In this document: in pieces, positions 12,301-27,300 of the stretch
How the letters are laid out: the number at the start of each line of letters is the position of its first letter
Position numbering within the stretch: position 1 is the first letter of the stretch
Source of the DNA: Branchiostoma floridae
Lineage: Eukaryota; Chordata; Leptocardii; Amphioxiformes; Branchiostomatidae
Direction: 5' to 3'
Assembly (NCBI RefSeq): GCF_000003815.2
Contig: NC_049991.1
Coordinates: 6,299,372-6,359,371 of the forward strand
Length of the DNA stretch: 60,000 bases
Translations under genes and position numbers: made by a program
Notes under the pieces: model-generated
Databases searched by the model: none
Told to the model about the DNA's origin: nothing
The model's input: the letters and a program-made list of their open reading frames with translations, nothing else

Positions 12301-15300
12301 GATCATAGCAATTATGTTTTGGGTCAAAATGCTCGTGGATAATACACGATGTGCCGGCGTGCAGCCGCGTGATGCCTCGTGGATAAAATATTTGTAACAT
12401 AACTAACAAATTATGCCAGCCCCAGCACGCTGCAAAAAGTCGGACGATTGTCTCCGTTTTTCTTTTTCAAGTCATTCTTATAATATCATTCTTATAAATA
12501 TCATTACAACTATATTAGTTTTAATACAAAGAATAACATAAGCATGCGTAATTTTAAGTCTATATAAAGTTAACATTGTTATCTTGTAAATAATAAACGA
12601 AAGACAAATGCATAAATTATCGATGTTCAGCGCGATACCTCGCGGCGTAATCGCTGGCTTTCTGGCTTGTTACGTGATTTTTCTTGAGACAACCCCTAAA
12701 TAAAGCGCGCACCCCGACTTTGGCTTTGACCTGAAGCACCAACTTCAAAGTTGAAATGTCAAAAAAGTGCGCGGTTTATTAGAAGAAATACGGTACTGAT
12801 CAGCAGGCGCTCCAGACCCCTACAATTTAGCCCCCTATTGTCAGCTCACAACAAGTCAACAACCCTAAGCACAGCACCATCTTGCCTTGCAGGTTGAGAG
12901 TGACCTGTTCCCAGACATGCGACATGAGAGACTGTTGCTGAGGACAGTAAAGATGGAGGAACCACTGGTGACAGAGTTCATGGACAAGGCCATGGAGACC
13001 TTCAAAATCAACACCATTGGACCACAGAGGTACTGTATATTTGCCATGTGTACCATACTTTCTGAACTAAAGTAGGCACCCCAATTAAATACTCAGTGAA
13101 CCCAAGCTGTGGGACTGGAACTTAATAATCACATAATAAAGTACACACCCCTTCTTCATTAATCTTGAAAACTGGATAAATTCAAATTCATGATACTACT
13201 GTTTACATATTTTTACCCCAGGTAAATTTGCATCCATTACAATTTGTAAAAAATGCTAAGTGTTCCCTACTTGAGAAAATGGTCCATAATGCCTAGAGTT
13301 TGTGTACAGTTTGGTACATACATGTAACGCTAGGTCACCTTTATCCAAGGGGTAACCTATATCTGTCGTATTTGAAATCAGGGTATTTAGGCAAATTATC
13401 AAGACGGATGGTGGTTTCAAACTACAATATTTTTAGAATTGATGTTCCCGACTACCCTGCTTTCGAAAACAACGAATATAGGTTACCCAACGAAAAAAGG
13501 TGAACTAGCATTACTTCTCAGATTCAGTTACTGTATATTAATGAAAAACATTTGGGGATCTTCATAGGCTATGTACTGGTTACCGGCATCCAACTTAATG
13601 GTTTTTAGCAAGTGTTCAATAGTAATATTTCCGTCCACCCATGGCAGGTACCTGAATGTGTACAAGAAGTATGGAGACCTGCTGAACAACAAAGCTGAAC
13701 AGGAAGTCACCGCCTTCCTCAAGGAGAAACACTCTCTTCAGGCATTCACAAAGGTAACATCACACAAGTCTTCACTTTGTCAGCCCTTACCTTGTTCAAG
13801 TTTTTCCTATATGTGAGAAAAGTTACACTGTGACTGTATCTGTTTTTTTCCAAAATTCAAAAGTCACATGGCTGTAGCTTGTTCTTATCATGATTTTATT
13901 TTGGTCCGATTTCTAGTAGTAGTCGAAGTAACCGACCACGATTATAGTCTTGAAAGACTACAAACCTTTTGATGTTAGGATGAATGATAATGTTGTATGG
14001 TTCAAATGTTTGCACCCCTAGATCTAGCTTCCACGTTGTTTTTAGTATAAAGAATTTGTTGACAAAAAGCACAGATTCTAAGCCTTGTACTAAACAAATC
14101 TGAAGACCAATGTTTGTTTGTGTTTTCTCTGCAGAAAATCAACAGCTATCAGCAGCTGAAAGACGAGATTGCCCTCCTGCGTATCACCGTGCCCCTGAGC
14201 ATGTTCACACTCGCCTGCGAGGACCTGAACGTTGACCTTTGTGCCCGGGCTCAGAAACTGAAAGACAGACTTGTCGTTTTTGAGGTAAATACTAAATGTA
14301 GCATACTTTGTACCATATACAGTGTACAATTGTTGTGCAACTATAGAATTATACATAAAAAGGACAAAAAAAGCAACAACATGAACCATTTAGTTGTGAA
14401 TTGGCCTTGCCCTTGAGGCCTTGCCAAAATATTTGGGCTCATTTAATACCTAAACATATTAGATCTACATAACGCTGTGACATTTAATTGTGCTCAGTTT
14501 GCATTTTAACTCTTAAACATAAAGCAAGTATGGTCTCATTACTCATTTTTGGCAAGGCCTTCGGGGTGGAGCCAAGTTATACCCAACTGTTGCTTTCTTA
14601 CCACCACTATAGGTCGATGAGAACAGGGTCCTGAACAAGGAAATCTGCAAGCACTATGACGAGATCGCTGACCGCGTGAGCGAGATGCCGGACTCGACCG
14701 CGGATCTGGTCGAGCTGACCGACTTCCTGCGGACGTCCAGCGAGGTGACCGTGTTCAAGCTGAAGGATGAAATCGACGAGGCCGGACACAGGCTCCAATT
14801 CCTGCTGGACTATGCCACACTGCCATGTAAGTTTTTTTTTTCCATTAGGCCATATGTTGTTTTGTTTTTAATGATGACATATGGGCGTGCATAATTTTTC
14901 AGCGGTTTCCAAGGAAAAAATATTTTGAATCATACTATAAATCGTACAAAGCAACTGCAAAATAGACTGTAGATTGCAAAAAAATATTGGAAAACGTATA
15001 CTATTTTCATAGAGTGTCACTGTCAATTCCAAGGTCAAAGAAGAAAGATGTGAAAGAATGAAAATGAAAATCTATGATTTATTTTCTGTTACACAATGCA
15101 AAAAATTTACTCTCTATTTGAAATGTCTTGCAGGTTTTGAAAATGTGAGTTGATTTGAATTTTTTTTAGATGAGGACATCAAGTTGAACAGCCAGGTCTT
15201 CCATTGGCCAGAACACATCCAGACTGTGTTCGACCTGAGTAAGAATAGGCTGGCCAATCGCAGGGAGGCAGCGGAAGACGAGGTCAAGAAGAAGTAAGTA

Positions 15301-18300
15301 GACAAAAAAATACATTAAAGCAAGGCCAAACTGTAATTTCTGACACAAAAATTAGACTTTCTCAAATTTTAGACTGTTCAACTCCTAGACCAACCTTTGT
15401 CAAGGAATGCTAGTAGTAGTACATGAAGCAGTTACTGTTAGTAGTAGTATCTAGTATGCAGATAAAACACATGACTCGGTGAGCAGTGGATCATAAGTTG
15501 CAGAATGTCTATGGTGCCCCTTGTCTTTGTTAAAGAATCATGTTGTAAAACAGTGATGTAAATGGCTTCTTTCACTACTCTTGCAAAATAGTTTGGTTCT
15601 GTGTTAAAGATTTTCGCTTGATTTTTGCAGGTTGCAGCAGTTTGAAGACAAACTGAACAGATACAACCAAGAAGTCGAGAGCTTCAGGAAAAAGGAGGTA
15701 CATGCATGATTACATTTAATTTTAATTTACCATCAATCTTACTTCTTTTGTGTCAACGTTGAGTCAATGGTAGTACTACTAACTTGAAGATACAGAAGAC
15801 AACAAGGTTTCTAACTCAGTGGTCTGTTTTGTGTTACAGATCATGAGCATGGATGAAATGAAGACCAACGTGGACAAGCTGAATGAGCTGACCCAACAAC
15901 TGGAGGATGCAATGGGTGAACAAGCTGTAAGTTGAGTTTACAAGTAACTATCAACTGTTACAAGTTTTCCGCATATAGAGCCTTTGTTCCCTGTGTATTC
16001 ATTATGTTGGTGTTTCCATAGTTTCTTGAATACACTGTCAGTAGAGTGGAAGGAAGTGAATGGAAAGATGACCTCAAAGGTCAGACTTGCTGTGTGGTAG
16101 GAAGTAGAAGTTCAGAGTTGCTAGAACTTTTCGCTATTGGATCGGTCTTCTGTCAATCGATGTTTTGAATTGGTATTAGCCATTAGATTACCTAACTATA
16201 TCATACGTATATCAAGGATTAAAACATAACGTTACCCTTTTTCTATCTCTTCCATCTGTATAGTCCATCAACACGGAGGAAGAGTTGTTAGAGTGGGAGC
16301 CCACAGCGTTCCCCATCCTACAGATGATGGTAACGTACAAGGAGCCGTACGACAAACTGTGGGGAACCGCGCTCAGTTTCCACACCAAACACGAGCAGTG
16401 GCTCAACGGTCAGTGTCCAACTCTGTTTGTTACCTTCATGAAAAATGAGGTATTGTGTTAGTCGTTGTCTTTGTGTGTCTCAATCTTATTATGAAGAAAG
16501 AGACAGGATGTGAGTGGGAAAATGGTGTAAATGGAGACTTGTATAGGATTGGAAGGTTGACTTGGCCCAGGTCCAAAGTTTGTCCCTTAAGCTGATAGAA
16601 AAATGCATTTTAAACAGAAATTCACCAAGGTAAGCATAATGAAAGAAGAAAAAGATTGTTAGGGAAAAATTAAGGGATCTTTCTCATCATTGTAGTTGTG
16701 ACATAATTATCAATAAGCTCAGGACTCAGTTAAATGTCCCCATACAAACACATTGATTGTAAATTATATTTCATTTTGTGCTTAACCATCAGATTAAATG
16801 TGAAGTGCTTCGGACGTCAAGGAGGTTCAAACGGTTAGAAAGTGAACATTTTATTTCTGTTACCTCCTAGGTCCCTTTGGAGACTTGAATGCTGAAGAGC
16901 TAGAAGAAGAGATCGGAAACATGTGGCGTACCATGTACAAACTCACCAAACAGTTCAGCGACGTGGCAGGGCCTCGCCGCATCGCAGAGAGCGTCAAGTC
17001 CAAGATCGACAAGTTCAAGCAGCACATGCCAATCTTACAGACCATCTGTAACCCTGGTATCAGAGACAGGCACTGGGAACAGGTGATGAGCTGATTTTTT
17101 TAACACAAATATTATGAACACAATGTATGTATTAAGTACCAGCTGCATAAAACACAAAACCTTTGCCAAACTCTTGCTAAGAGCTGACTAAAGTTTAAAC
17201 TTTTGTTTAAAAAAGTCTGAACATTTGAAATTACCCCCAATAATCACTGTGTTTGATATTTTGTCTTAGATGAGTGACATTGTCGGGTTCGACCTGAAGC
17301 CAGAGCCAGAGACGTCCCTGTTCCAGATGCTAGAATATGGGCTGAACAAGTTCATGGACAAGTAAGACCCACACATGACTAGGTTTTTTTAAAAGAATAT
17401 TGAAGAATTAATGTTAGCTATACTATTAGGTTCTTTCAATTAGATTGAACAATTATTACAGAAGTATGACAAATGTAGACAATACAATCAGATTAGCTTA
17501 TCCGAATTATGAGTCAAAATATAAAGGAATAAAAAAACAAACATGAAATGCAAAAAAGTGACAGACATGCAGCCACTCTCTCATGGTCTAATTGCTAATT
17601 GCCATTCTATCATTGGATGTAATGCTAATTGATGGACAGTCGGTATATATCTATTGTTAGGATTGATATCATCAAGGATGTATAATTATAGGAATCCATA
17701 ACTATTATTAAGAACAAAATAGAATTTGGTGAATGTCCTTAATATACTCACCAAATCAGATCTGACTTTGAATACAAAATAATTGTCACTTTGAGGGTTA
17801 GATTCTTTTGGTTATGCTTTAAAAAATTTCAATTATTAATTTTTCATCCAGACTGGAGGAGATTGGTGCAGCAGCCAGTAAGGAGTATTCTTTGGAGAAA
17901 GCCATGGAGAAGATGAAGACAGAATGGGCAGAGATGTTGTTTGAGTTTGTAGCCTACAGGGACACTGTGAGTATGTACAGGGTTGTTGACATGGGGGAGG
18001 GGGGTAAATTAACTACTTTGAATCTTTGCTGTAAGATAGTTCAAGGTTTGCACTGCACATGCACAGTGAGATGCATTGTGGGTAACATTTGTCAAACTTT
18101 ATTTCCCACCAATGCAGCAAACTGCACCTGTGTGGTTCAAAACATGAACTAGTACCTTTATTATTGGAACCCACATTCCTCATAAAAAGTTAATAGCTTG
18201 TAGTACTCTATAGGAAAAAAAATAATATAGAAAAGGTAATACAGTTAACTATACAGTGTATATTTATGATACATGTAGATAGTAGGGAGTATTAAAGTTG

Positions 18301-21300
18301 ACAGTAGTATCATACATGGGAAGAAAATGGTATGAATATTTGTAAATCGTCATAGTTGACAAAGAATTTTGAATTACTCCTGGACAGTTCCTTGTTGATG
18401 CTTACAAAATGATAGTTGCTTTGTCACAATTATATTTTATGACTCAGTTTACTAGCCCAAGACTTAAGGATTTTGTTTTAAACAAAATATTGATGATATT
18501 ATTAGACTGATGTTTAGATGTGACTTTTGACATATTTTCTTGCGTGTGTTTTCTTTTACCTTGAAGTTCTTTCCCCACTACAATGTAGGGAGTGGATATA
18601 GTGGCAGAAATTGATAGCGTCCAGTCCTTACTGGATGATCAGTTAGTCAAGGCTCAGACAATGCGAGGCTCCCCCTATGTCAAACCGTTCGCTCAAGAAA
18701 TGAAGGTCAGGTGTATGTACTTGAAGGTCAACGGTTCTTGACATGACTTTGTTTGGAAGGCAAACAAACAATCAACAAACAAGTCTTGAGAAAAAGCATG
18801 AGAGAAAGTCATGGTCGTTGTTTGCCTTCAGTTCAAGATATATTTTATTTGAATTAGCCTGCAAGTAAAAAGTATTCTATTGGCCAGCTTTTCACTTTAC
18901 CATGGTCATTTGACCTCTTGGTAGACTGCTATTGATTGGCAAAATCATGTGATCCCTTGATGAACTGTCATTGGCCAGGTTGTCACACAACCATGATCAT
19001 GTGATCCCAAGAATGGTCTGCTATTGGTCACTTGTCAAATGACATTTTTGATGGCACTTTTCAAAAATGACACCTGTTAATGGAAGCATCATGAATTTAG
19101 AAATGATACAATTTTCTTTCTGAACAAAGTCATGCCAAGAAGATAATTGTGATGTCCTAGTATGTCCAATTCATGTTATGTCTTGTCTTTTTAACACACA
19201 GGGAATTTCCATTTTGTCGTCTGTTGACGAAATTCAAGTCCTTCTGGACGACCACGTCCTCAAAACTCAGACCATGCGCGGTTCTCCCTTTATCAAGCCG
19301 TTTGAAGTAGAGATTAAGGTGGGGTGGTAGACAGTTGGTGGGGAGGGGGGCTGTGCCATTGTCACATGACCAAGCTCTGGTTGTAGGCCTCCCATTGGGT
19401 GGCGACACATACCATAACATGGTGGCAGTAGTTTGTCCTTGTGAAAAAGAAGGTGCTCTTTGAGACACTGTTAGACTTTTCTCTTCAAAAGATTGGTAAG
19501 CTAGCATGCTTTTAGAGTATAAGAATATTGCAAGCTAAAATGTTTTCACTTTTGGTGTTAGTACGAATGATATTTCTTAGTAAAAGTTCACTAACAAAAA
19601 CTAGAAAAAAAAAAGAATCTGAAATGCTTGGCACATATTTGGTTGTAGTAACATGAAACCTAAGCATGATTTTACGTAAATGTTCACTAACACCATAAAA
19701 GGTCACATATTTGGTAGGCTTAAATGTTTAAGACTTTTATCACTACAGTCTTTAACTCTCTGGATGGTGAAACTTTACCAAGGTTAATATAAGCATCTTT
19801 AAAACAAAATACAATGGTGTGGAATTTAAAGGAAAATTGCATATAGCTCAGGAAATAAGGTTTTCATTGGTGGTGTTATTTGCTTAAACCAGAGCTTGGT
19901 CTATGAACATGGTGAATGTCCTCCCCCCTCCACAAGAAGTGTGATCTTCTGGCATGCAGCTTTGCCTCACTTCATCCTCTGATTCACCTACCTGATCCAG
20001 TTGGTACTGCAGTTTGCTGATTCGATCAACTGCAACATTGATTTTCTTCACTTTACCCCTGTTCATTTACCCCAACTTTGCCTCAATATTAGATCCCAAA
20101 TCTTCTGCTCACTTCGGTCTTGCGCCTTTTTCCCTGAGTGTGTAGATTGTTGTTGTGTGATTCATATAGTTTTTTTACAAATTTCTCAAATTGATTTTGC
20201 TGTATGCTATAATATGTGTGTTCGCAATGTGATTGTTTACTCTTGTAAGAAGTACTGTATATAAAATTGCTCCAAACATAATGTAAGTAAGCTATCAGAC
20301 ATCCCATATCATTTTAAAGAATGCATGTCAAAATCACAGTAATTCAAATCTGAAATAAGGTTTTACTTTTAGCAGCTGGAACAACTTTAACATACAATTG
20401 ACTGCAATGAAGCATGTTTACATGTTATATATTAACCTATGCCTGTATACAAGTACGAAATTGGTAGATTTTGCCATTGAAATTTGAATACTAGCATAAA
20501 TGTGCATACTAGATAATGTCCCATTTATGCTAATGATTTTTGTTGCGATGGTGACAGGAATGGGAGGAGAAACTGATCCTGGTTCAGGACATCCTGGACG
20601 CGTGGCTGAAGTGTCAGGCCACATGGCTGTACCTCGAGCCCATCTTCAGCTCTCCCGACATCAACGCTCAGATGCCCGAGGAGGGCCGCAAGTTCGGCAT
20701 CGTGGACAGGTGAGCAAACACCTGAACGAGAACGTTATAGACTATGGCTGGATTTAATCATGTGTTTTGGAGTCAACTCGGAGTATACCCCGGAAAATTG
20801 AAATCAGAGCTACAGTGACAGTCAGACCTTTCAAAATTCAATGGTATTAGTTTTCATTTCCTATTACTTCATGGCCTCGTGCGACACCAACCATGACCAA
20901 AAAGACACCTAGGGACTGTGTAACTAATACTTAACAGATCTTTCAGGCGAGGAGTTTGGTTAAGCTACAGGTACAAGACCAGACCTGTGTCAAAACCTCG
21001 GTAACAGTACCTGTACTGTACCTGTACCTGATGTTATGTTTACATGTAATATTACTTGTATGTATGTATGCAGCCCTGTGTCTCATTGGTCTTATGAAAA
21101 TAAGTGGCACTTGATGCAGTTTGAAAATTTATTTCTTACTCTTTATGCCATCAGTTTTTAGTATCCGTTAAAAATTTTGGGCACCTTGTGAATGTTAGTG
21201 TTGTGAGAGATTTTATTTGTCATAAAATGTGGCCTCCTTAATTTCTGATCTACCTTACCATACCTTACCTAGTCCCATCCTCATGTCTTAGGGTCGGGGA

Positions 21301-24300
21301 CTCAGAATAGTAGCATCCAGTATGATCTACATATTACTTGAAACAAGCATATCTCTACATGTAGCTCCCCTAACTGCTTTGGACAAGAACTATGTCTATG
21401 AACTTGTTACAAACATTGGTATTTATATCGTGTTATCCCACAGCTATTGGCGTGACATCATGACAGAGGCGGTGAAGGACACACACGTGCTGGTAGCCAC
21501 GGCGCAGCCCAACATGTTGGGTAGGCTACGCGAGTCCAATGTTCTTCTGGAGGAGATCCAGAAGGGTCTGAACGACTATCTGGAGAAGAAGAGGCTGTAT
21601 TTCCCAAGGTACTCAAGACAGTTGTTTAATCATAGTAGTAGTAGTTTAATCATCTTGTTAATGGATCAAGATGTTTATTTGCCGGGAATTGATGCATTGG
21701 AACCTCAGACCTCACCTCAACATTACCTTGCGCTGGAACACAGGCTTGAATGTCAGTCTCTGTTTAACTTATATGTAAAATATTGAATCAGTGAAAGTCT
21801 TCGCAATACATCTTGTTCACAGAGTAACCTAGTCTCGCGAGAGCATGACAGTACATGTAGGTCAGAAACTTGAGATGTGCATGTATACTATGCAATTCTC
21901 ACACCCAGTCTCACCATATGAGCATATACAATATGGTATTATGAGGACAATATTTAGGAGGCTCTGCTTAACCAGAGATTTACACTTTGATTTGTGGGTA
22001 TGGCCTCTAACTAGTTGTCAACCAACCAGAGCATCAGCTTTGCCTAAAAAACATTAATAAATGATAATTGACTGACAGCTGGTTAGAGGAGACACCCACA
22101 AAGGTGGAAATCTCAGCCATGTTTAGCAGGCTCCTCCCCAAGCTATATTATACAGACACTGAATAACACTCTGTGTAGAGAATGATATAATTGTACCATA
22201 TTTGCTAGCCATAAACATCCATTCAAGAATACAGCAAAAATATGAATCAAAATACGTTTTGATATTTCAAACAATTCGCTTCATCTCGTGGTCTAGATTC
22301 TTCTTCCTGTCAAACGACGAGCTTCTTGAAATCCTGTCGGAGACGAAGGACCCCATGCGTGTGCAGCCTCATCTGAAGAAGTGTTTTGAGGGCATCGCTA
22401 AGCTGGAGTTCACAGAGGACCAGGTCATCACAGGCATGATCAGCTCTGAGAAGGAGATTGTGCCGTTCACCAAAAAGATTGTTCCAGCTCAAGCAAAGGT
22501 AGGGCCTTAGTAGTTAACCCTTAGCCTGCTAAGTAAGATGTATTCGTTTTGGCAGCAAATTTTTGCTGGTTACCAGGTTAGGCATCAGAGAAAAGGTTAA
22601 ATTTCTCTGTTTTGGGATGTTTTCCCAGAAAATAGCTTGCCCATGAAATCAATGTCCGGACAAAGTGTCAGTTTTTCAGCTCTCGGAATGTGCTTGTAAA
22701 GAAAATGCTATCAAGTATAGCAGAAAAATCAAATGGAAAAAAACCCACAGGAAACTAACTACTAGTGGAAAATGCTTTCCCTATTTAGAAAAGTGAAAGT
22801 CTTTCCCTCATCTTTCCGTATATGGAGGCAGTGCTCATCTCTGTTCCTTTATCCCTTGGGCTGCACAACACACTACAGAAGGGGTAATTCCACAGTGGTA
22901 GTGGGGTGTGCTTCATACATTGTATATTAAAGGCAGTGTGTTTTTACGACAAAGTCAGGGTTTCTTTCCCAATTTTGTAAACTAGTGTAACATAGAATTC
23001 TGAGTAGTTGTGTGTGACCAAATGGCATCTTTTACTTTAGGGCATGGTGGAGAAATGGCTGTTACAAGTTGAGGAGACCATGATCAGCAGTGTGCGAAAG
23101 GTCATTGCAGACAGCTACTTGTCGTACAAGGAGGTAAGTACTGCCTTTGGACGATAAAACTCTAAGTTTGTAAAAGAAATACACTGTAATATCTCAATGA
23201 AAAGTAGACACACGTACAGCTTTTTTTTACCTTATGAAATTACTGCTGACACATGACATTGCTTCGTAGAACATCCACTAGAACTTATTTGCTGAGTAGC
23301 TGATTTATTGGTTGATCGATCGATTGACTAACTTATCAATTTGATCTGACAGGTGCCATTAAAATGGATCATTGAAGAGTCATTTAAAACAAAAATGCTA
23401 ACATTGCATCATGAAAACCAGACTAGTCTTGGGGAACAGTCTTTTCAAGAAAAATAACTGATTACTTTTTCACCATGTTTACAGGTGCCAAGGAAGAAGT
23501 GGGTACTGGACTGGCCAGGACAAACGGTCATCTGTACCTCGTCCATCTACTGGACAGCCGAAGTGACAGCTGCCATCCAGGAGGAAGGTGGACTCAAGGT
23601 AAACAAAGCTTGAAGTTCTGAGTCTTCCTAATGTCTCTGGAAGTGCACTTTTCATTCTAATGCACCAACATTATAAAGAAAGTGTGTAGATTTTAGGGCC
23701 TGATGGAGGCTTTGTTATAACAGTGCTCGTGTCATACCCGGGTTGCAATAACATTTGATACAGTTGTTCCAGAATGGGTGATAACTTGTGTTACGTCATA
23801 CCTGGGCCACAATAACGTTCAATACAGGTGTTCCAGACCGTGTGATAAAAAGCCGTATCACACAGCTGGGCTTCGAAGTTTTATCACGCAGGCTTCTATG
23901 GAATAATTTGATTGGTTTCTGTGCACGCCAGTGTGGGGCGGTTAAAAATTCGAATACCTGATTCGAATGTCGGAATATAACTGTTCAAACAATTTTTGTT
24001 TGTGGGCACCAAATTTTCTCAACTTTTAGCGCTTTTTGCATCAAAACGTATTTTCTCAAGTAGGTATGACATAAATAGAATACAACAGGTTCCAATGTTG
24101 CGACTTTTGACTGTTTTTTTGTGTGTCTGCAGAAATACTTGGAAATCAGCAACAAACAGATTGACGAAATTGTTGCGCTCGTACGAGGCAAGCTGGAGAT
24201 GGGAGCTCGCTTCACACTGGGTGCCTTGGTTGTAATTGACGTCCACGGTAAGTCATAATACTTCAAAATGCCATTAAATTGAATGAAGACCTTTATTGTA

Positions 24301-27300
24301 CATACAATATAGACCTTTATTGTGCATATAACTGTGAAAGTTCATCTATGTTGGTAGAAAAGTTGAATTGTAACTTCCAACACGAAAAATGGACCCAAAT
24401 TTTTAGCTCCACTCTTTTTCAAAGAATTAACAATCCACTGCTACTGTGACGTTACGTTGTGTAGATAGCACACGTGACCTGGTGATTTTTGCATTTGCAC
24501 TACCATAAGGTTAGTTAAGGCTATAATAAAGTTAAGGCTATTTTTGTATGCTTAACATATAATGTATCATGAATGAACATCCTTTCAGCACGTGATGTGG
24601 TCGAGAAGTTAGCAAACGACAAAATCAGTGACACAAACGCCTTTGACTGGATCAGCCAGCTGCGGTACTACTTTGACGGCAAGGATGCCCAGGTGCACAT
24701 GATCACCACAGAGCTGGGATACGGGTACGAGTACCTCGGCAACACTGGGCGTCTGGTCATCACGCCGCTGACCGACAGATGCTACAGGTCAGTTGTTTTG
24801 ATTGAATGGAGATGTAAGCGATCCTTTTTTTGAATACTGCATTTATACAAGTGGGGCAAAAAAACTGCTGCAATGATTTATTCAATGTTCTGGGGTGATA
24901 ATGGAATGTAAGTTCATCTGTGACTGTAGTCAACATTATGTTACAATTTTAAACTTTATACCCATGCACAAAATAAAGTGCTTAAACCAACAAACTTTCG
25001 ATCAGTCCTCAATTCTCAAGTTGAAATGACCCAAAGCCTAGGTCACACATTTGGGGTGATAGATAGGTTTTGGCTTTGAGAGTGAAAGAGGTTTAGGCCA
25101 CCTAGCAGCTGGTTTGGCACTTCAGGTGTCATATTGTTGGAGGCTTTGAAATTAAAAGCAGAGCAATGGGTTTTTATGAGTGTTGAAGTGCAATCTGCCA
25201 AATTGAAAGAAGATAGTGCAGACTAATTAAACTTTCAGCACCAAGGAGAAGACCATTACTTGTAGTGCATTTGTATGCTCCATCAATATACAGCTGACAA
25301 GAATGTCATAACAATTGTTTTATGTCTTTTGTTTCAGGACACTGATGGGTGCGATGAAGCTGAACCTGGGCGGTGCTCCCGAGGGACCAGCCGGAACCGG
25401 AAAGACTGAAACCAGCAAGGATTTGGCCAAAGCCATTGCTAAACAGGTCAGGATGTGTGATATAATTTGATTTTTATTTTAGATTCTTTCCACATTAGAC
25501 ATGTACATGCACTGTCCAGTATTTTGGTTGATATTTTGGAATAGATAACTTCTTGGTTCATCATTTTGCTTCTACTTGTAGTTTGTATTGTTTGTGGTTA
25601 TTACATTATAAGAGATAGAAGCTAAGGCTTCACAATAAATTAAAAAGAGAACAAAGAGCAATGAATTATGCTATGATACGAAAGAAAAAAATTATGTTTA
25701 TTAAGCAGTCTCCTTTTTTTAGTTAAGTCTAGTATAATTTTGAAGTAGAAAGTAAACTGTTGTTTTCAGTGTAAAAGAACAAAATTACTATTTGAATGAA
25801 TATTGACAGGTTGGTCTTTTTCTTTATCCCCAGTGCGTGGTGTTTAACTGCTCGGACGGTCTTGACTTCAAGGCCATGGGTAAATTCTTCAAGGGCTTGG
25901 CACAAGCTGGTGCCTGGGCTTGCTTTGACGAGTTCAACCGGATTGAACTGGAAGTGCTGTCTGTGATCGCTCAGCAAATCCACAGGTATTCTTTTGTGGC
26001 TTCATTGCATGACATCAATAGACTGAGCTATGTGTGAAAATGAGAAATGTATTATGTCAGTTAAGCTCATTTGTCCAGGAAAGCCATCACCCAGATTAAC
26101 AGATGGCTGCAGTGGTCTTTAAATATAAAGAAATGGCTGCAATTGCTTTTGAATAAGTTAGTTTAAGTTTTGAAAAAAACAAAAAACATGATAGTATGAT
26201 TTCTGAGTTTGAAAAATTCTACAATTAACTTCAAGTTTGATCATTGAGATTTGGCCGGAAGAAATGTATTGCTAACATTGTTATCCCTATGTAGTAGACA
26301 TCTTCACTCAATGTAGGTACACGTAACACTTTCAATTAATATATATAATAATATTAATTTTGTTGTAATAATTTCAGTATCCAAACTGCCATCTCCATGG
26401 GTTTGAAGAGGTTCCTGTTTGAGGGGACAGACCTGCAGCTGGACCCCACCTGCACCATCTTCATCACCATGAACCCTGGGTATGCAGGGCGGCAGGAGTT
26501 ACCCGACAACCTCAAGGTCAGATAGCCTGTAAAACACAGATTAGGCCTAAGAAAAAATGTTGTGTTTCTTGTTTCCGTACCAACCCTAAAAAACCTGCCG
26601 ACCCTAGACTTTTTTTGGGGTGGGCAGTGGAGTCACGTAGCTTCCAGTTAAAAGCTTTCATTCAGCCTGCTTCCTATTGAAGTAAAACACTGCTTGTCCT
26701 ATCTAATGAAGGGTAAATGTATCTACCATGCACAAAATTAAACTTTGACAGGGAAAGACAAGTGACCTCATACATTTCAGTTGACTTCAATCGTTCAACT
26801 GTATTGTAATATGTCTCACTAGGGTTTTGGCCAGCCTAAAAAAAATTACAAAAAAAAAGATAATCCCTTCCTACCGACCCTAATTTTTTTAATATCTGAA
26901 ACAGGAAACACAACATTTCTTTTCCTAGGTCTTAACCTGTTCGTAATAAGTCAGTTCATGGTTTGAAATGCACATGCATTAGGTCAAAGGTAGAGGCCCC
27001 TGGGTTTGAACAGCTCTTGTCTGGACAATACTTGAATATCCAGACTTGCTTTGTTTATGTCCCAGGGGCCTTCAACTTTGACATATACTTCCACAATACA
27101 CCACATTAGGTATGGGAGGTTTTGTTAGACAGGGGACAGCAGACACACCTTTATTCTGACATCCCTTTGTTAGGATTATTGTGCATTATACGGGTGTTGG
27201 AAAATAGGGGTGTATTGGTCAAGGCCCTACACACACACACATGAACTGTCACACACACACTTGCACACATACATGCAAACACACACGCACACATCCTTAT

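Noticed and set aside
18589-19318. Reading exons 21a and 21b as two constitutive exons
   Set aside because: Would add 39 residues by repeating the same linker segment, which other dyneins lack; alternative use is the simpler reading, though double inclusion is not excluded.
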